The position numbers were made by a program, and so were the translations under genes. A stretch of DNA of 64,000 nt, from contig CAJUAR010000003.1 of NCBI GenBank assembly GCA_910584495.1, forward strand, positions 1-64,000, read 5' to 3'. Under the pieces are notes generated by a model that did not search any database, was not told where the DNA came from, and saw nothing but the letters and a program-made list of their open reading frames with translations. This stretch comes from an uncultured Muribaculaceae bacterium. GTDB lineage: Bacteria > Bacteroidota > Bacteroidia > Bacteroidales > Muribaculaceae. Below, one piece after another: positions 15,957 to 24,591 of the stretch; the stretch's first letter is position 1; each line of letters begins with the position of its first letter.

Positions 15957-17314
15957 TGAGTAAAGCCAATATAAACATGCTTGACGGTCCACTCGTCAAG
16001 CCAATGATATATTTTGCCTTGCCGCTAATAGCCAGCGGTCTGCTGCAGCAGTCGTTCAACTCTGTGGATGTGGCAGTTGCCGGTCGTTTTGCCGGCAAGG
16101 AAGCCCTTGCCGCCGTGGGATGCAACGGACCTGTGCTGGGCACTTTCGTCAATCTTTTCCTCGGTCTTTCGGTGGGAGCCAATGTGGTCATTGCCAACTA
16201 CATCGGGCAGCGCAACCGTCGATCGATAGGAGCTGCCGTCGGCGGAGCATATTTTCTGGCAATTGTGTGCGGCATCTTTCTGGCTGTCACCAGCCAGTTT
16301 TTGGCACGCCCCATACTTACAGTGCTCGACACTCCTGCCGAAGTGCTCGACGCAGCCATAGAATATTTCCGTATTCTTGGCCTGGGCATGCCTTTTCTGC
16401 TCATCTACAATTTTGGAGCTGCCGTATGCCGAAGCATCGGCGACACGCGCACGCCCTTCTATAGCCTTGTGGTGTCGGGACTTGTCAATGTCGGGCTCAA
16501 CTTTGCCTTTGTGGCAGGTTTCAAGATGGGTGTTGCCGGCCTTGCTTGGGCCACAGCAATATCGACAGGTGTCAATGCGGCTATCATCACCATTGTACTG
16601 ATTCGCGAAAAAGGCGATATAAAGCTCGACATAAAAAACATACGTTGGCAACGAACCGAAATAGTAAAGATTTGTCGCATAGGTTTGCCGGCGGGCCTGC
16701 AGACCACGGTGTTTTCCATTTCTAATGTCTTCATTGTGGGAGCCATCAACACCTTCGGAGCAGATGCCGCCGCCGGTTCGGCTGCTGCCATCAATTTCGA
16801 ATTTTATTGCTATTTCGTAATGACGGCTTTTGCCCAGACAGCCACGGCCTTTATCAGCCAGAACTATGGCGCAGGCAATCTGGAACGCTGCCATCGCGTG
16901 TTCCGCCTCTGTTTGATCATGGCCCTCGTGTCGTCGTTTGTGCTCAACGTTGTGCTCACCTTGCTCCGCCGCGAGTGTCTGATGGTGTTCACCGCCGACC
17001 CTGCAGTGCTCGTCTTTGGCAGCGAACGCATGGTCTTTGTGCTCCTTTTTCAGTTTATTGCGAGCTACTACGAAGTGGCCGGTTCGTCGATGCGAGGAAT
17101 GGGACACTCGCTCACACCTGCCCTCATCACCATTTTCGGCACTTGCGTGCTACGCCTTGTCTGGGTGGGAACACTGCCGGCCGAAGCCTCCTTCGGCCTG
17201 CTGTTGAGCATCTATCCCATCACATGGAGTTGCACCGACATACTTATGTGGATTGCCTTCCGTCGCATAATCCGCAGCCAAAAGAAAAGCCGGCACCAAT
17301 CGATGCCGGCATGA
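15956..17314 (+). CDS. MATE family efflux transporter
   Basis: A 452-aa inner-membrane protein with about 12 transmembrane segments in two six-helix halves. The opening MLDGPLVKPMIYFALPLIASGLLQQSFNSVDVAVAGRF and the mid-protein IGLPAGLQTTVFSISNVF are the matched N- and C-half MATE motifs; AQTATAFISQNYGAGN is also typical. It exports cationic drugs or metabolites using Na+ or H+. The start at 15956 shares one base with the U32 stop. A stem overlapping its last codons (17289-17310) probably terminates the transcript. Confidence 0.9.
   Translation: MSKANINMLDGPLVKPMIYFALPLIASGLLQQSFNSVDVAVAGRFAGKEALAAVGCNGPVLGTFVNLFLGLSVGANVVIANYIGQRNRRSIGAAVGGAYFLAIVCGIFLAVTSQFLARPILTVLDTPAEVLDAAIEYFRILGLGMPFLLIYNFGAAVCRSIGDTRTPFYSLVVSGLVNVGLNFAFVAGFKMGVAGLAWATAISTGVNAAIITIVLIREKGDIKLDIKNIRWQRTEIVKICRIGLPAGLQTTVFSISNVFIVGAINTFGADAAAGSAAAINFEFYCYFVMTAFAQTATAFISQNYGAGNLERCHRVFRLCLIMALVSSFVLNVVLTLLRRECLMVFTADPAVLVFGSERMVFVLLFQFIASYYEVAGSSMRGMGHSLTPALITIFGTCVLRLVWVGTLPAEASFGLLLSIYPITWSCTDILMWIAFRRIIRSQKKSRHQSMPA
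17289..17310 (+). terminator. Hairpin inside the 3' end of the MATE gene
   Basis: GCCGGCA (17289-17295) pairs with TGCCGGC (17304-17310) around 8 nt, just before the TGA. No long T-tract follows, so it may act as a weak terminator or mRNA end stabiliser. Confidence 0.45.
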
Positions 17315-17444
17315 TGAATCTTGGCTTAGTCCTTGTGTGTAAGAAAATACAGGTTGTGATGTCTGTCGTTATGTTAGATATAATATCAGATGTCTTTTTG
17401 GCAGAGGGAGGTGGTCTCCTTAAAAATTCTCTTTATGCCGGCTG

Positions 17445-17948
17445 TCAACGGTAGTCGGCAAAGCGAGTCTGCAGACTGCGGCGTGCTGTAAATATGCGAC
17501 TCTTGACTGTGCCCAGCGGCAAACCAAGATGGTCGGCAATTTCATTGTACTTATATCCGGCAACATGCATGGAAAACGGGACACGGTATTCCTCAGGAAA
17601 TTCATTGATGGCTTGGGTTATTTCCCTTGCTCCATAAGTTCCCTCGGGAGAATCGATGCCGCTGTCCTGGCTCAGGCTGAGGTGGTAGAGATTATCGGTG
17701 GTGTCGATAAGCGTAGCTTGTCTTGAGCTGCGACGGTAGTTGTTGATGAAGATATTGCGCATGATGGTGAACACCCATCCTTTGAAGTTTGTTCCCTCGG
17801 TGTACTTATCTTCATTGTCGAGAGCTTTGAGCGTTGTATCCTGCAGCAGGTCGAAGGCGTTGTCGCGGTCGGAGGTCAGCATATATGCGAAGTTGAGCAT
17901 ATTGCTCTGCAGGTTCATAAGATTTGACTGAAATTTTGAGCTTGCCAT
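17445..17948 (-). CDS. ECF-type RNA polymerase sigma factor
   Basis: A 167-aa protein with sigma-70 region 2 (NMLNFAYMLTSDRDNAFDLLQDTTLKAL, then NFKGWVFTIMRNIFINNYRR, which holds the core-binding and -10-reading helices) and region 4 (INEFPEEYRVPFSMHVAGYKYNEIADHLGLPLGTVKSRIFTARRSL, a helix-turn-helix). No anti-sigma gene is adjacent, as often in Bacteroidetes. The open frame extends upstream to 18053, but the conserved start is MASSKFQSNL; a -7 box on the minus strand at 17994-18001 supports that choice. Confidence 0.9.
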   Translation of the reverse strand: MASSKFQSNLMNLQSNMLNFAYMLTSDRDNAFDLLQDTTLKALDNEDKYTEGTNFKGWVFTIMRNIFINNYRRSSRQATLIDTTDNLYHLSLSQDSGIDSPEGTYGAREITQAINEFPEEYRVPFSMHVAGYKYNEIADHLGLPLGTVKSRIFTARRSLQTRFADYR

Positions 17949-17993
17949 ATTCGAGAATTTTTTAGGTGTGTGAGTTTTTTTTGTTTCACGATT

Positions 17994-18022
17994 CAAAATT
18001 AGGCAATTTTCAAGCAATGCAA
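17994..18022 (-). promoter_or_regulatory. Promoter of the sigma factor gene
   Basis: On the minus strand TAATTTTG (18001-17994) is the -7 box. A TTG at 18022-18020 lies 18 bp upstream, slightly short of the usual spacing. The start codon is 46 nt downstream. Between here and the divergent gene lies a small palindrome ACACT-CAT-AGTGT (18133-18145). Confidence 0.5.
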
Positions 18023-18227
18023 GAATTATAATGTTAATAGTTGTTAAGTGCATAAATATTCTTGTATTATTCCACTAATACACTGTTCTATAAGACATTA
18101 AAACACACCGCAATTGTTACACAATTATTACAACACTCATAGTGTCATTGTTTTGTAACATATTTGTATCACTACACTGCTATTCACATTGCCTGTGCAG
18201 GATGAATGAAAATCGGCAAAAATTTTG

Positions 18228-18235
18228 TAACTTTG
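18228..18235 (+). promoter_or_regulatory. -7 box directly before the FtsB/DivIC-like start
   Basis: TAACTTTG lies 5 nt before the ATG at 18241, so transcription would begin at or next to the start codon. No -33 box at normal spacing is seen. Confidence 0.5.
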
Positions 18236-18240
18236 CCCAT

Positions 18241-18552
18241 ATGAATCCTCGTCTTTCCTCTTTCGGTGCGTGGCTTCGCCGCTACATGAAGCCTGCCACG
18301 CTGTTGTGTCTCGCCGCGGTTGCCTATATAGTCTTCTCCGGCGAGTATACCGTGTTTCACGGCATAGACTATGACCGCCAGATCGACAGTCTGCGGCATG
18401 AACTGGCTTCGCGCCGCGACTCCATGCTCTACTACCGCGACCTCAACCGCCGCCTCAACTACGACCGCGAGCTTATTGAGAAAGTGGTGCGCGAACAATA
18501 TGGCATGACACGCCCGGGCGAAGACGTATATATTTTTAAGAATGACAAATAA
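18241..18552 (+). CDS. FtsB/DivIC-like septum formation initiator
   Basis: A 103-aa bitopic membrane protein: short cytoplasmic start, one transmembrane helix (PATLLCLAAVAYIVFSGEYTVFH) and a periplasmic coiled coil (IDSLRHELASRRDSMLYYRDLNRRLNYDRELIEKVVREQYGMTRPGEDVYIF). The end VREQYGMTRPGEDVY is the DivIC/FtsB family signature. It works in the divisome with FtsL and FtsQ. Two upstream in-frame ATGs exist (18142, 18202), but the -7 box at 18228-18235 would leave them outside the mRNA, so 18241 was chosen. It overlaps the next gene by 11 nt. Confidence 0.85.
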   Translation: MNPRLSSFGAWLRRYMKPATLLCLAAVAYIVFSGEYTVFHGIDYDRQIDSLRHELASRRDSMLYYRDLNRRLNYDRELIEKVVREQYGMTRPGEDVYIFKNDK

Positions 18553-18943
18553 CGAATCGCGCAAAGCTCTGATGAGCAACGTTGTGGCACCGACAGGCCT
18601 GCTGTTGGTGCTCTTTGCCACTGTGGTGCCCTTCTTTCTTCACAGCCAGGCATGGGCCATGGCTGCCTATCCTTATATATATGCCGCCGGAGCAGCGGCC
18701 GTCTTTTTGGCTCGCATCTTCTCGCAGCAGAAAGGCGGAGATCTTCGGCTGCGCCGTCTGCACCGCATGGAGGCATGGATAGGCATCATCTTTTTGGTGG
18801 CCTCATTCTTCCTTTTCTATCCCGGTGCAGAGCTTCGCGACTGGATGGCATTCACCCTGGCAGGAGGCGCACTACAGGTATACACCTCGCTTGCCATACC
18901 GGCGCGCGAAAAGAAATTGAGCAATGGCAAAGAAAATCGTTGA
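18542..18943 (+). CDS. Hypothetical four-helix membrane protein
   Basis: A 133-aa protein with four predicted transmembrane helices (LLLVLFATVVPFFL, AAYPYIYAAGAAAVFLARIF, IGIIFLVASFFLFY, and DWMAFTLAGGALQVYTSLAIP) and a basic loop QQKGGDLRLRRLHRME between the second and third. No family is recognised. It overlaps the FtsB-like gene by 11 nt and mutS by 20 nt, so it is certainly co-translated with them. Conserved linkage between a divisome gene and mutS would suggest a membrane role in envelope growth, but nothing in the sequence proves it. Confidence 0.75.
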   Translation: MTNNESRKALMSNVVAPTGLLLVLFATVVPFFLHSQAWAMAAYPYIYAAGAAAVFLARIFSQQKGGDLRLRRLHRMEAWIGIIFLVASFFLFYPGAELRDWMAFTLAGGALQVYTSLAIPAREKKLSNGKENR

Positions 18944-21554
18944 GACACCGCTGATGAAGCAGTACGTCGAGATGAAAAAAAAACATCCCGACGCCGTGCT
19001 TCTTTTCCGCGTGGGAGACTTCTACGAAACATTCTCCGACGATGCCATTATGACCTCGGAAATACTTGGCATAACCCTCACACGCCGCGCCAACGGCGCA
19101 GCCCAGTATGTGGAGCTTGCCGGATTTCCACATCATGCACTCGACAGCTACCTGCCCAAACTTGTGCGTGCCGGCAAACGTGTGGCCATCTGCGAACAGC
19201 TCGAAGACCCCAAGCTCACCAAAAAGCTTGTGAAACGCGGCATCACCGAACTTGTCACACCCGGTGTGGCCCTGAGCGACAACGTGCTCTCGCGCTCGGA
19301 AAACAATTTTCTCGCAGCCGTGCACTATGGCAAGCCATCGTGCGGCCTGGCTCTGCTCGACATAAGCACCGGTGAGTTTCTCGCCACCGAGGGCACGGTG
19401 GAATACATCGACAAGACCCTCAGCAGCATGGCCCCGAAAGAACTTCTTGTGGAACGAGGCCTGAAGGAACGTTCGGAGCGTGACTTTTCGCAGCACTATG
19501 TCACCTTCGAGCTCGACGACTGGCTGTTTACTGCCACTGCAGCCGATGAGCGTCTGCGCAAACAATTCGGCACTGCGTCGCTCAAAGGTTTCGGAATCGA
19601 CCGCATGCCCCTGGCAATAATTGCCGCCGGGGCCATTTTGCACTATCTGGACCTTACACAGCACACCCACATAAGCCATATCACCTCCATTGCCCGCATC
19701 GAAGCCGGCCGCTATGTGCGCCTCGACCGCTTCACAAGCCGCAACCTCGAGCTTTTCGAACCTCTCGACCCCGACGGTCGCAGCCTGCTGAGCGTCATCG
19801 ACCGCACCGTCACGCCTATGGGGGCGCGTAAATTGCGCCGATGGCTGCAACTGCCGCTGCGCGACCCGGCGGCCATCAACGAGCGCCTCGACGTTGTGGA
19901 GCATTTCTTCAAGTGCCCCGAGCTTCGCGACAGCGTGGCCGAAGGACTGCGAAGCATAGGCGACCTCGAACGCCTTGTCAGCAAGGTGGCTTGCCAGCGC
20001 ATATTGCCACGCGAGGTGGGCCAGCTCCACACTGCCCTGCAACACATCGGGCCTATAAAAAAAATATGCGCCGACAGCGGTCTGCCCGCACTGGTGTCCC
20101 TTGCCGACCAGCTTAACCCATGCGACAAAATTGCCGAACGAATAGGCCGCGAACTTCGCGATGATGCCGGCTCGGCAAGCTCGCAGGGTGCAATCATTGC
20201 CGACGGTGTCGATGCCGAACTCGACCACCTTCGCCAAATAGCCTTCCAGGGCAAAGACTATCTTTCACGACTGCAGGCCCGCGAAAGCGAGAAAACAGGC
20301 ATAGGCTCGCTCAAAGTGGGCTTCAACAACGTATTCGGCTATTATATAGAAGTTACAAACACCCACAAGGCAAAAGTACCCGCCGACTGGATCAGAAAGC
20401 AGACCCTTGTCAACGCCGAACGATACATCACTCCCGAGCTCAAACAGTACGAAGAACAGATTCTCGGAGCACAAGATAAAATCGACGATATTCAGAAACG
20501 GCTTTATGCTGCCTTAGTAGCAGCCATTGCTCAATATATCCCTGCACTGCAAGTCGATGCTTCGCTTCTTGCACGCCTCGACGTGCTCAACGCCTTCACC
20601 CGTATTTCCATCGAAAACCGCTACAACCGCCCGGTGGTCGACCAGTCGCTGGACCTTGAACTTGTCGAGGCGCGACATCCGGTTATTGAAAAACAACTGC
20701 CACCCGGCGAGCCTTACATTGCCAACACTGTGCGCCTCAACAACGAGGAAACACAGATTATGATGATTACCGGCCCCAACATGTCGGGTAAATCGGCACT
20801 GCTGCGACAGACGGCCCTCAATGTAATTCTTGCTCAAATCGGTTGCTTTGTGGCTGCCGATTCGGCAAAAATCGGCGTGGTCGACAAAATTTTCACCCGC
20901 GTGGGAGCCAGCGACAATATCTCGCTGGGCGAGAGCACTTTCATGGTGGAAATGAACGAGGCGGCATCCATCCTCAACAACATGAGCGAACGTTCGCTCA
21001 TACTCTTCGACGAACTGGGGCGAGGCACAAGCACCTACGACGGCATTTCCATTGCCTGGGCCATTGTGGAGCACATACACAACTATGGAGGACTGCACCC
21101 CAAGACTCTCTTTGCCACTCACTACCACGAGCTCAACGACATGGAGCAGAGCTTCCCGCGCATTGCCAACTACAATGTGTCGGTGAAGGAAATCGACGGC
21201 AAGGTGGTGTTCCTGCGCAAGCTGGCACAAGGCGGCAGCGAGCACAGTTTCGGTATCCACGTGGCAAAAATTGCCGGCATGCCGGCAAGCATCATCAAAC
21301 GTGCCGACGAGGTGCTGGCACAACTCGAAAAAAATGATGCCGATGCCGAGCGCAACGGTTCAAAATGCCATGTCAAAGTTCCCGAACAACGCTGCGAGGA
21401 CGGTATGCAACTGTCGTTCTTCCAGCTCGACGACCCCGTGCTGAGCCAGGTGCGCGACGAAATCCTCGGCGTGGACATCAACAACCTCACTCCCCTCGAA
21501 GCCCTCACAAAACTCAACGACATCAAAGGTATACTAACCGGAAAACATTCATAG
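18924..21554 (+). CDS. mutS: DNA mismatch repair protein MutS
   Basis: An 876-aa protein of normal MutS length. The mismatch-reading motif is in VGDFYETF (residues 33-40), the clamp and lever regions follow, and the ATPase has Walker A ITGPNMSGKSALLRQ (about 613-627), Walker B LILFDELGRGTSTYDG and the signature ATHYHELNDME. The C-terminal end (PLEALTKLNDIKGIL) is the usual helix pair. It recognises mismatches and recruits MutL. The start overlaps the preceding membrane-protein gene by 20 nt; GNAT follows after 4 nt. Confidence 0.97.
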   Translation: MAKKIVETPLMKQYVEMKKKHPDAVLLFRVGDFYETFSDDAIMTSEILGITLTRRANGAAQYVELAGFPHHALDSYLPKLVRAGKRVAICEQLEDPKLTKKLVKRGITELVTPGVALSDNVLSRSENNFLAAVHYGKPSCGLALLDISTGEFLATEGTVEYIDKTLSSMAPKELLVERGLKERSERDFSQHYVTFELDDWLFTATAADERLRKQFGTASLKGFGIDRMPLAIIAAGAILHYLDLTQHTHISHITSIARIEAGRYVRLDRFTSRNLELFEPLDPDGRSLLSVIDRTVTPMGARKLRRWLQLPLRDPAAINERLDVVEHFFKCPELRDSVAEGLRSIGDLERLVSKVACQRILPREVGQLHTALQHIGPIKKICADSGLPALVSLADQLNPCDKIAERIGRELRDDAGSASSQGAIIADGVDAELDHLRQIAFQGKDYLSRLQARESEKTGIGSLKVGFNNVFGYYIEVTNTHKAKVPADWIRKQTLVNAERYITPELKQYEEQILGAQDKIDDIQKRLYAALVAAIAQYIPALQVDASLLARLDVLNAFTRISIENRYNRPVVDQSLDLELVEARHPVIEKQLPPGEPYIANTVRLNNEETQIMMITGPNMSGKSALLRQTALNVILAQIGCFVAADSAKIGVVDKIFTRVGASDNISLGESTFMVEMNEAASILNNMSERSLILFDELGRGTSTYDGISIAWAIVEHIHNYGGLHPKTLFATHYHELNDMEQSFPRIANYNVSVKEIDGKVVFLRKLAQGGSEHSFGIHVAKIAGMPASIIKRADEVLAQLEKNDADAERNGSKCHVKVPEQRCEDGMQLSFFQLDDPVLSQVRDEILGVDINNLTPLEALTKLNDIKGILTGKHS

Positions 21555-21558
21555 TCAT

Positions 21559-22080
21559 ATGGTCATCCTCTCTTCACCTTCGCCCGAAGAACTTGCGGGT
21601 TTTGAAACGCTCTACCTTTCAGCCTTTCCTCCCGAAGAACGCCGCCCCTGGCACCAGATAACAAATCCTGCCGATGCTCGCGGTCCCCGTATGCTCGCCG
21701 TGCGTGCTGCCGACGGAACAACCGCCGGTTTCATCACCTACTGGGAGTTTGACACGTTTATATATGGCGAGCATTTTGCCATCGACCCATCACGCCGAAG
21801 CGGCGGCATAGGCTCCGATGCCATACGTGCTTTTGCAACACATTGTGTCAAGCCTGTGGTGATAGAGGTGGAGCCGGAAGATGCCCCCGACCCAATGGCG
21901 GCACGCCGAATTGGCTTCTATCGCCGCAATGGCTTTGAGCTTCTCGACTACGACTATGTGCAGCCACCATATTCGCCGGGACTGCCGTCCGTGCCTCTGC
22001 GCCTTATGGCTACCGATGCCTTGCTCAATGCCGGAGAGGCTGCGAAAATCATTCACCGTTACGTATACAAGCAACTTTAA
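21559..22080 (+). CDS. GNAT family N-acetyltransferase
   Basis: A 173-aa soluble protein. The acetyl-CoA binding motif A is FAIDPSRRSGGIGSDAIRAF (R-x-x-G-x-G/S pattern) near residues 74-93, with the preceding strand AGFITYWEFDTFIYGEHFA and the later ARRIGFYRRNGFEL (motif B). The substrate cannot be told. It begins 4 nt after mutS and is likely the last gene of that transcript. Confidence 0.85.
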   Translation: MVILSSPSPEELAGFETLYLSAFPPEERRPWHQITNPADARGPRMLAVRAADGTTAGFITYWEFDTFIYGEHFAIDPSRRSGGIGSDAIRAFATHCVKPVVIEVEPEDAPDPMAARRIGFYRRNGFELLDYDYVQPPYSPGLPSVPLRLMATDALLNAGEAAKIIHRYVYKQL

Positions 22081-22128
22081 CACCGCGTCTTTGTTATAAG
22101 GTATAAAACCTAACTAACAAAACGCAAT

Positions 22129-22428
22129 ATGGATAACTACACCTCCCTCTGTAACTCGGCACCTCTTGTCATGGTTGAATTCTATGCTTCGTGGTGCCCT
22201 CACTGCCGCCACATGATGCCAATCGTAGCACAGGTGCGCGAACTTGTGGGTACGAACGCCGCAATCTATCAGTTCGATATTGATGAAAACGAGGCTACGG
22301 CCTCCGAAGCCGACGTTGAAGGCATCCCCACCTTCATAATCTACCGCGACGGCAAAGCCGTGTGGCGCTACAGCGGCGAAATCGACGGCAACATCCTGCT
22401 CCAAAAGCTCGAGAGCTTCATGAACTGA
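22129..22428 (+). CDS. Thioredoxin-family protein with CPHC active site
   Basis: A 99-aa single-domain thioredoxin fold without signal peptide, so cytoplasmic. The active site is FYASWCPHCRHMMP. The CPHC dipeptide is that of DsbA, not the CGPC of classic thioredoxin, which usually makes the protein more oxidising. The cis-Pro loop is in VEGIPTFIIYRDGK. It acts as a thiol-disulfide oxidoreductase of unknown partner. A GC-rich terminator hairpin follows at 22461. Confidence 0.9.
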   Translation: MDNYTSLCNSAPLVMVEFYASWCPHCRHMMPIVAQVRELVGTNAAIYQFDIDENEATASEADVEGIPTFIIYRDGKAVWRYSGEIDGNILLQKLESFMN

Positions 22429-22460
22429 AACGCAAAATTATTATGCCGAGCCAAAGCATT

Positions 22461-22482
22461 CCCCGGGTTTGAACGCCCGGGG
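22461..22482 (+). terminator. Terminator after the thioredoxin gene
   Basis: CCCCGGG (22461-22467) pairs with CCCGGGG (22476-22482), followed by CTTATTAT. Flanking AAGC/GCTT can extend the stem past a 3-nt bulge. Confidence 0.7.
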
Positions 22483-22493
22483 CTTATTATGTC

Positions 22494-22506
22494 AGGCCTC
22501 CGGCCT
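22494..22506. repeat. Short palindrome AGGCC-TCC-GGCCT
   Basis: A perfect 5-bp stem with a 3-nt loop. Read on the other strand the centre is CCGGAGG, the same centre as the palindrome at 34055-34075. It lies between the convergent ends of the thioredoxin gene and the minus-strand lipoprotein gene. It may be a small interspersed repeat or a second terminator. Confidence 0.4.
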
Positions 22507-22545
22507 ATAAAAATACACAATTATTATAATGCGTGCTTTGGCGAA

Positions 22546-24591
22546 TCATAAACGGGCCGGACGGCCACCGAAGCCCGGACGGCTGTTATTACGGTTATTG
22601 CCACCAAAGCCTTGGTTCATGCCTCCGCCCCATGGTGCGTCTTCGTCCTCGTCGGTTTCGTCCTGCGGGGCTTTCTCGCCACGTTTGAGCTTGGGTTTGT
22701 TTTTCTTGATGGCGTAAGGCTTCTGAAGGTCGATTGGCAGTTCATAGATGTCCCACACCTGTTCAACATCCCAGTTGGCCTTGAGGTCGATTTTCTTGGC
22801 GAAATAGAACACTTCTTCAGGCTGTATGCTGTCGGCCACATTACCGGTGTCCCACTTGCCGTTGCCGTTGGCATCGTTGACGAGGCGCAGATAGTAGGTG
22901 CCGGGGTTGATGAGTTCTATGTTCACCACGCTGGTGCCCGCGGGCTTGAAACTGCGGTATGCCGGGGCATCCGACGAGGTCAGAACTTCCACAATTGCAT
23001 TGATGGAATCAGTTCCCGGCAACTCGATTTTCAAGTTTGAATATTCTTCGAGCTTCTTGGCGTTGAGTTCGGCGCTGACGGCTTTGTTCCAGGGGCCGTA
23101 GATACTCGTTGCAGCAAGGCTGTCGACAACAACTCGGTATTTCTCGCCCGGCTCCCATTTATAATCTATAAATCGTCGCAGCAATGGATTTAGCGTGTCG
23201 GGGCGCAGACGCACCGGCAGTGGCTTCCACACCGAATCGACAAATGTTTCGAGGTGTATGGCCGCAGTATCGAGGCTTGCAAGCGGCAGGTTTGTCTCTA
23301 TGGTCACCGGCTTGTTGAGGTCCTGGGAACCACCGCGAATGCTCACCTGGAGATATTCCATGTCGGCAGGGGGCAGGAAGGTGGTGTCGCCGGTAATGCT
23401 GTCGACGATGAATCGTGGTTCTTCGTCCTCTTTTTTCTTTTTCTTCTTCTCTTTCTTTTCTTTCTTATCTTTGAAGAAGAAACGCAGAGTGTCGGTTGTC
23501 CACACGGGACGGTCGAGGCTGTCGTTTTTTTGATATGTCACGGCAAGGCGCAGCGAATCGGCAGCCAGTACCTCGGGGTCGGCAATCCAGTATTCGAGGC
23601 TGTCCTTGCCGGGGTTGGCGTGCATCAGGGCCCATTCCTCTACCTTGCGTCCCGCGCCCGGCGCACCGTCGACAATGGTGATAGTGGGCAGAGTATCGGC
23701 CGGAGCGCCCAGTGTGATTGTGAATTTGCGACGTTCGGGGCGCTTGTAGTCTGCCAGATAGTGAGGTTTGTAGTTTTCGTTGAACCAGGTTAGAAGTATG
23801 TCGTTTGGCAGGTAGCGCACACCGCCGTGTGTTACAAGCGAATCCTCACCGGTCGAGGAATATAGGGTATCGGTTACGTTGATATTTTCCATGCTTGGAA
23901 CCACGAGTTCGTCGAAAAATGCAATGTCCTCCGAGCGGTCCCAATGGTTGTCATGGTTCACATCGTTGATAGCAAACACGCGGTACTGTCCCGGAGCGAG
24001 GTTACGGATGGTGAACTGCCCCAGCTGATTGGTGCGTGCAATTCGTTCGAGAGGGAGCGTGGTAAGGGCCGTGTCCGAAAGATTGGAATACACTCCCACA
24101 AGCATGCCCTGGGCAGGCTCGAGGTTTTCGGCCTGGAGCACCATGCCCGAGATGCGGAGGCTGTCGAGTGTGCTGCCGGTCGAGAAATCGATGGCAAAGC
24201 CGTCGAGGATATTGCCTTCGTTCAGGTCCTTGATGGCATCGGCAAAGTCTATTGTGTAGGTGGTGTTGGCTTTGAGCGAATCGCCAAGGTCGACATAGAG
24301 GCGATGGCCGTTGGCCGTTACTTTTGCCGTCTGTTTTTGCGGGGGCGACACCACAACTTTGTTGAAAGCGTCTTCAAGCTGTATATTCTCGTCGAAATAG
24401 GCCGTAAGCTTTGTTTTGTTCACATTTCGCGAGCCGGGGGCCGGGTCGGAATGGAGAAATTTTGGCGGGTCGATGTCGCGAGTACCGCCTTCGGGGCGGC
24501 CCATGCTTGCACAGGCGGCCATAAGCATGACCAGAGCGAGCCACACCAGCAGGCGCATGCCCTTCATATTCGAGCGGCCCCGTCGTTCCAT
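22546..24591 (-). CDS. Ig-like domain (Big_5) lipoprotein
   Basis: A 681-aa lipoprotein. The signal LLVWLALVMLMAAC ends in a lipobox-like AAC; the mature part starts with the Bacteroidetes pattern RPEGGTRDIDPPKFLHSDPAPGSRNVNKTKLTAYFDE, an SbsA-type Ig-like domain (Big_5, about residues 40-140). Several beta-sandwich domains follow. A highly charged stretch of Lys and Glu lies near residue 385. The end is Asn/Gly/Arg-rich (GGMNQGFGGNNRNNSRPGFG). A homologue of this layout is common in Bacteroidales; function unknown, probably in the envelope. The first of two close starts shares one base with the stop of the polyprenyl synthase gene (TGATG); an ATG nine codons later is also possible. Confidence 0.78.
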   Translation of the reverse strand: MERRGRSNMKGMRLLVWLALVMLMAACASMGRPEGGTRDIDPPKFLHSDPAPGSRNVNKTKLTAYFDENIQLEDAFNKVVVSPPQKQTAKVTANGHRLYVDLGDSLKANTTYTIDFADAIKDLNEGNILDGFAIDFSTGSTLDSLRISGMVLQAENLEPAQGMLVGVYSNLSDTALTTLPLERIARTNQLGQFTIRNLAPGQYRVFAINDVNHDNHWDRSEDIAFFDELVVPSMENINVTDTLYSSTGEDSLVTHGGVRYLPNDILLTWFNENYKPHYLADYKRPERRKFTITLGAPADTLPTITIVDGAPGAGRKVEEWALMHANPGKDSLEYWIADPEVLAADSLRLAVTYQKNDSLDRPVWTTDTLRFFFKDKKEKKEKKKKKKEDEEPRFIVDSITGDTTFLPPADMEYLQVSIRGGSQDLNKPVTIETNLPLASLDTAAIHLETFVDSVWKPLPVRLRPDTLNPLLRRFIDYKWEPGEKYRVVVDSLAATSIYGPWNKAVSAELNAKKLEEYSNLKIELPGTDSINAIVEVLTSSDAPAYRSFKPAGTSVVNIELINPGTYYLRLVNDANGNGKWDTGNVADSIQPEEVFYFAKKIDLKANWDVEQVWDIYELPIDLQKPYAIKKNKPKLKRGEKAPQDETDEDEDAPWGGGMNQGFGGNNRNNSRPGFGGRPARL

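Noticed and set aside
18133..18145. ACACT-CAT-AGTGT as a defined operator
   Set aside because: A 5-bp palindrome is expected by chance in AT-rich intergenic DNA and no second copy was seen.
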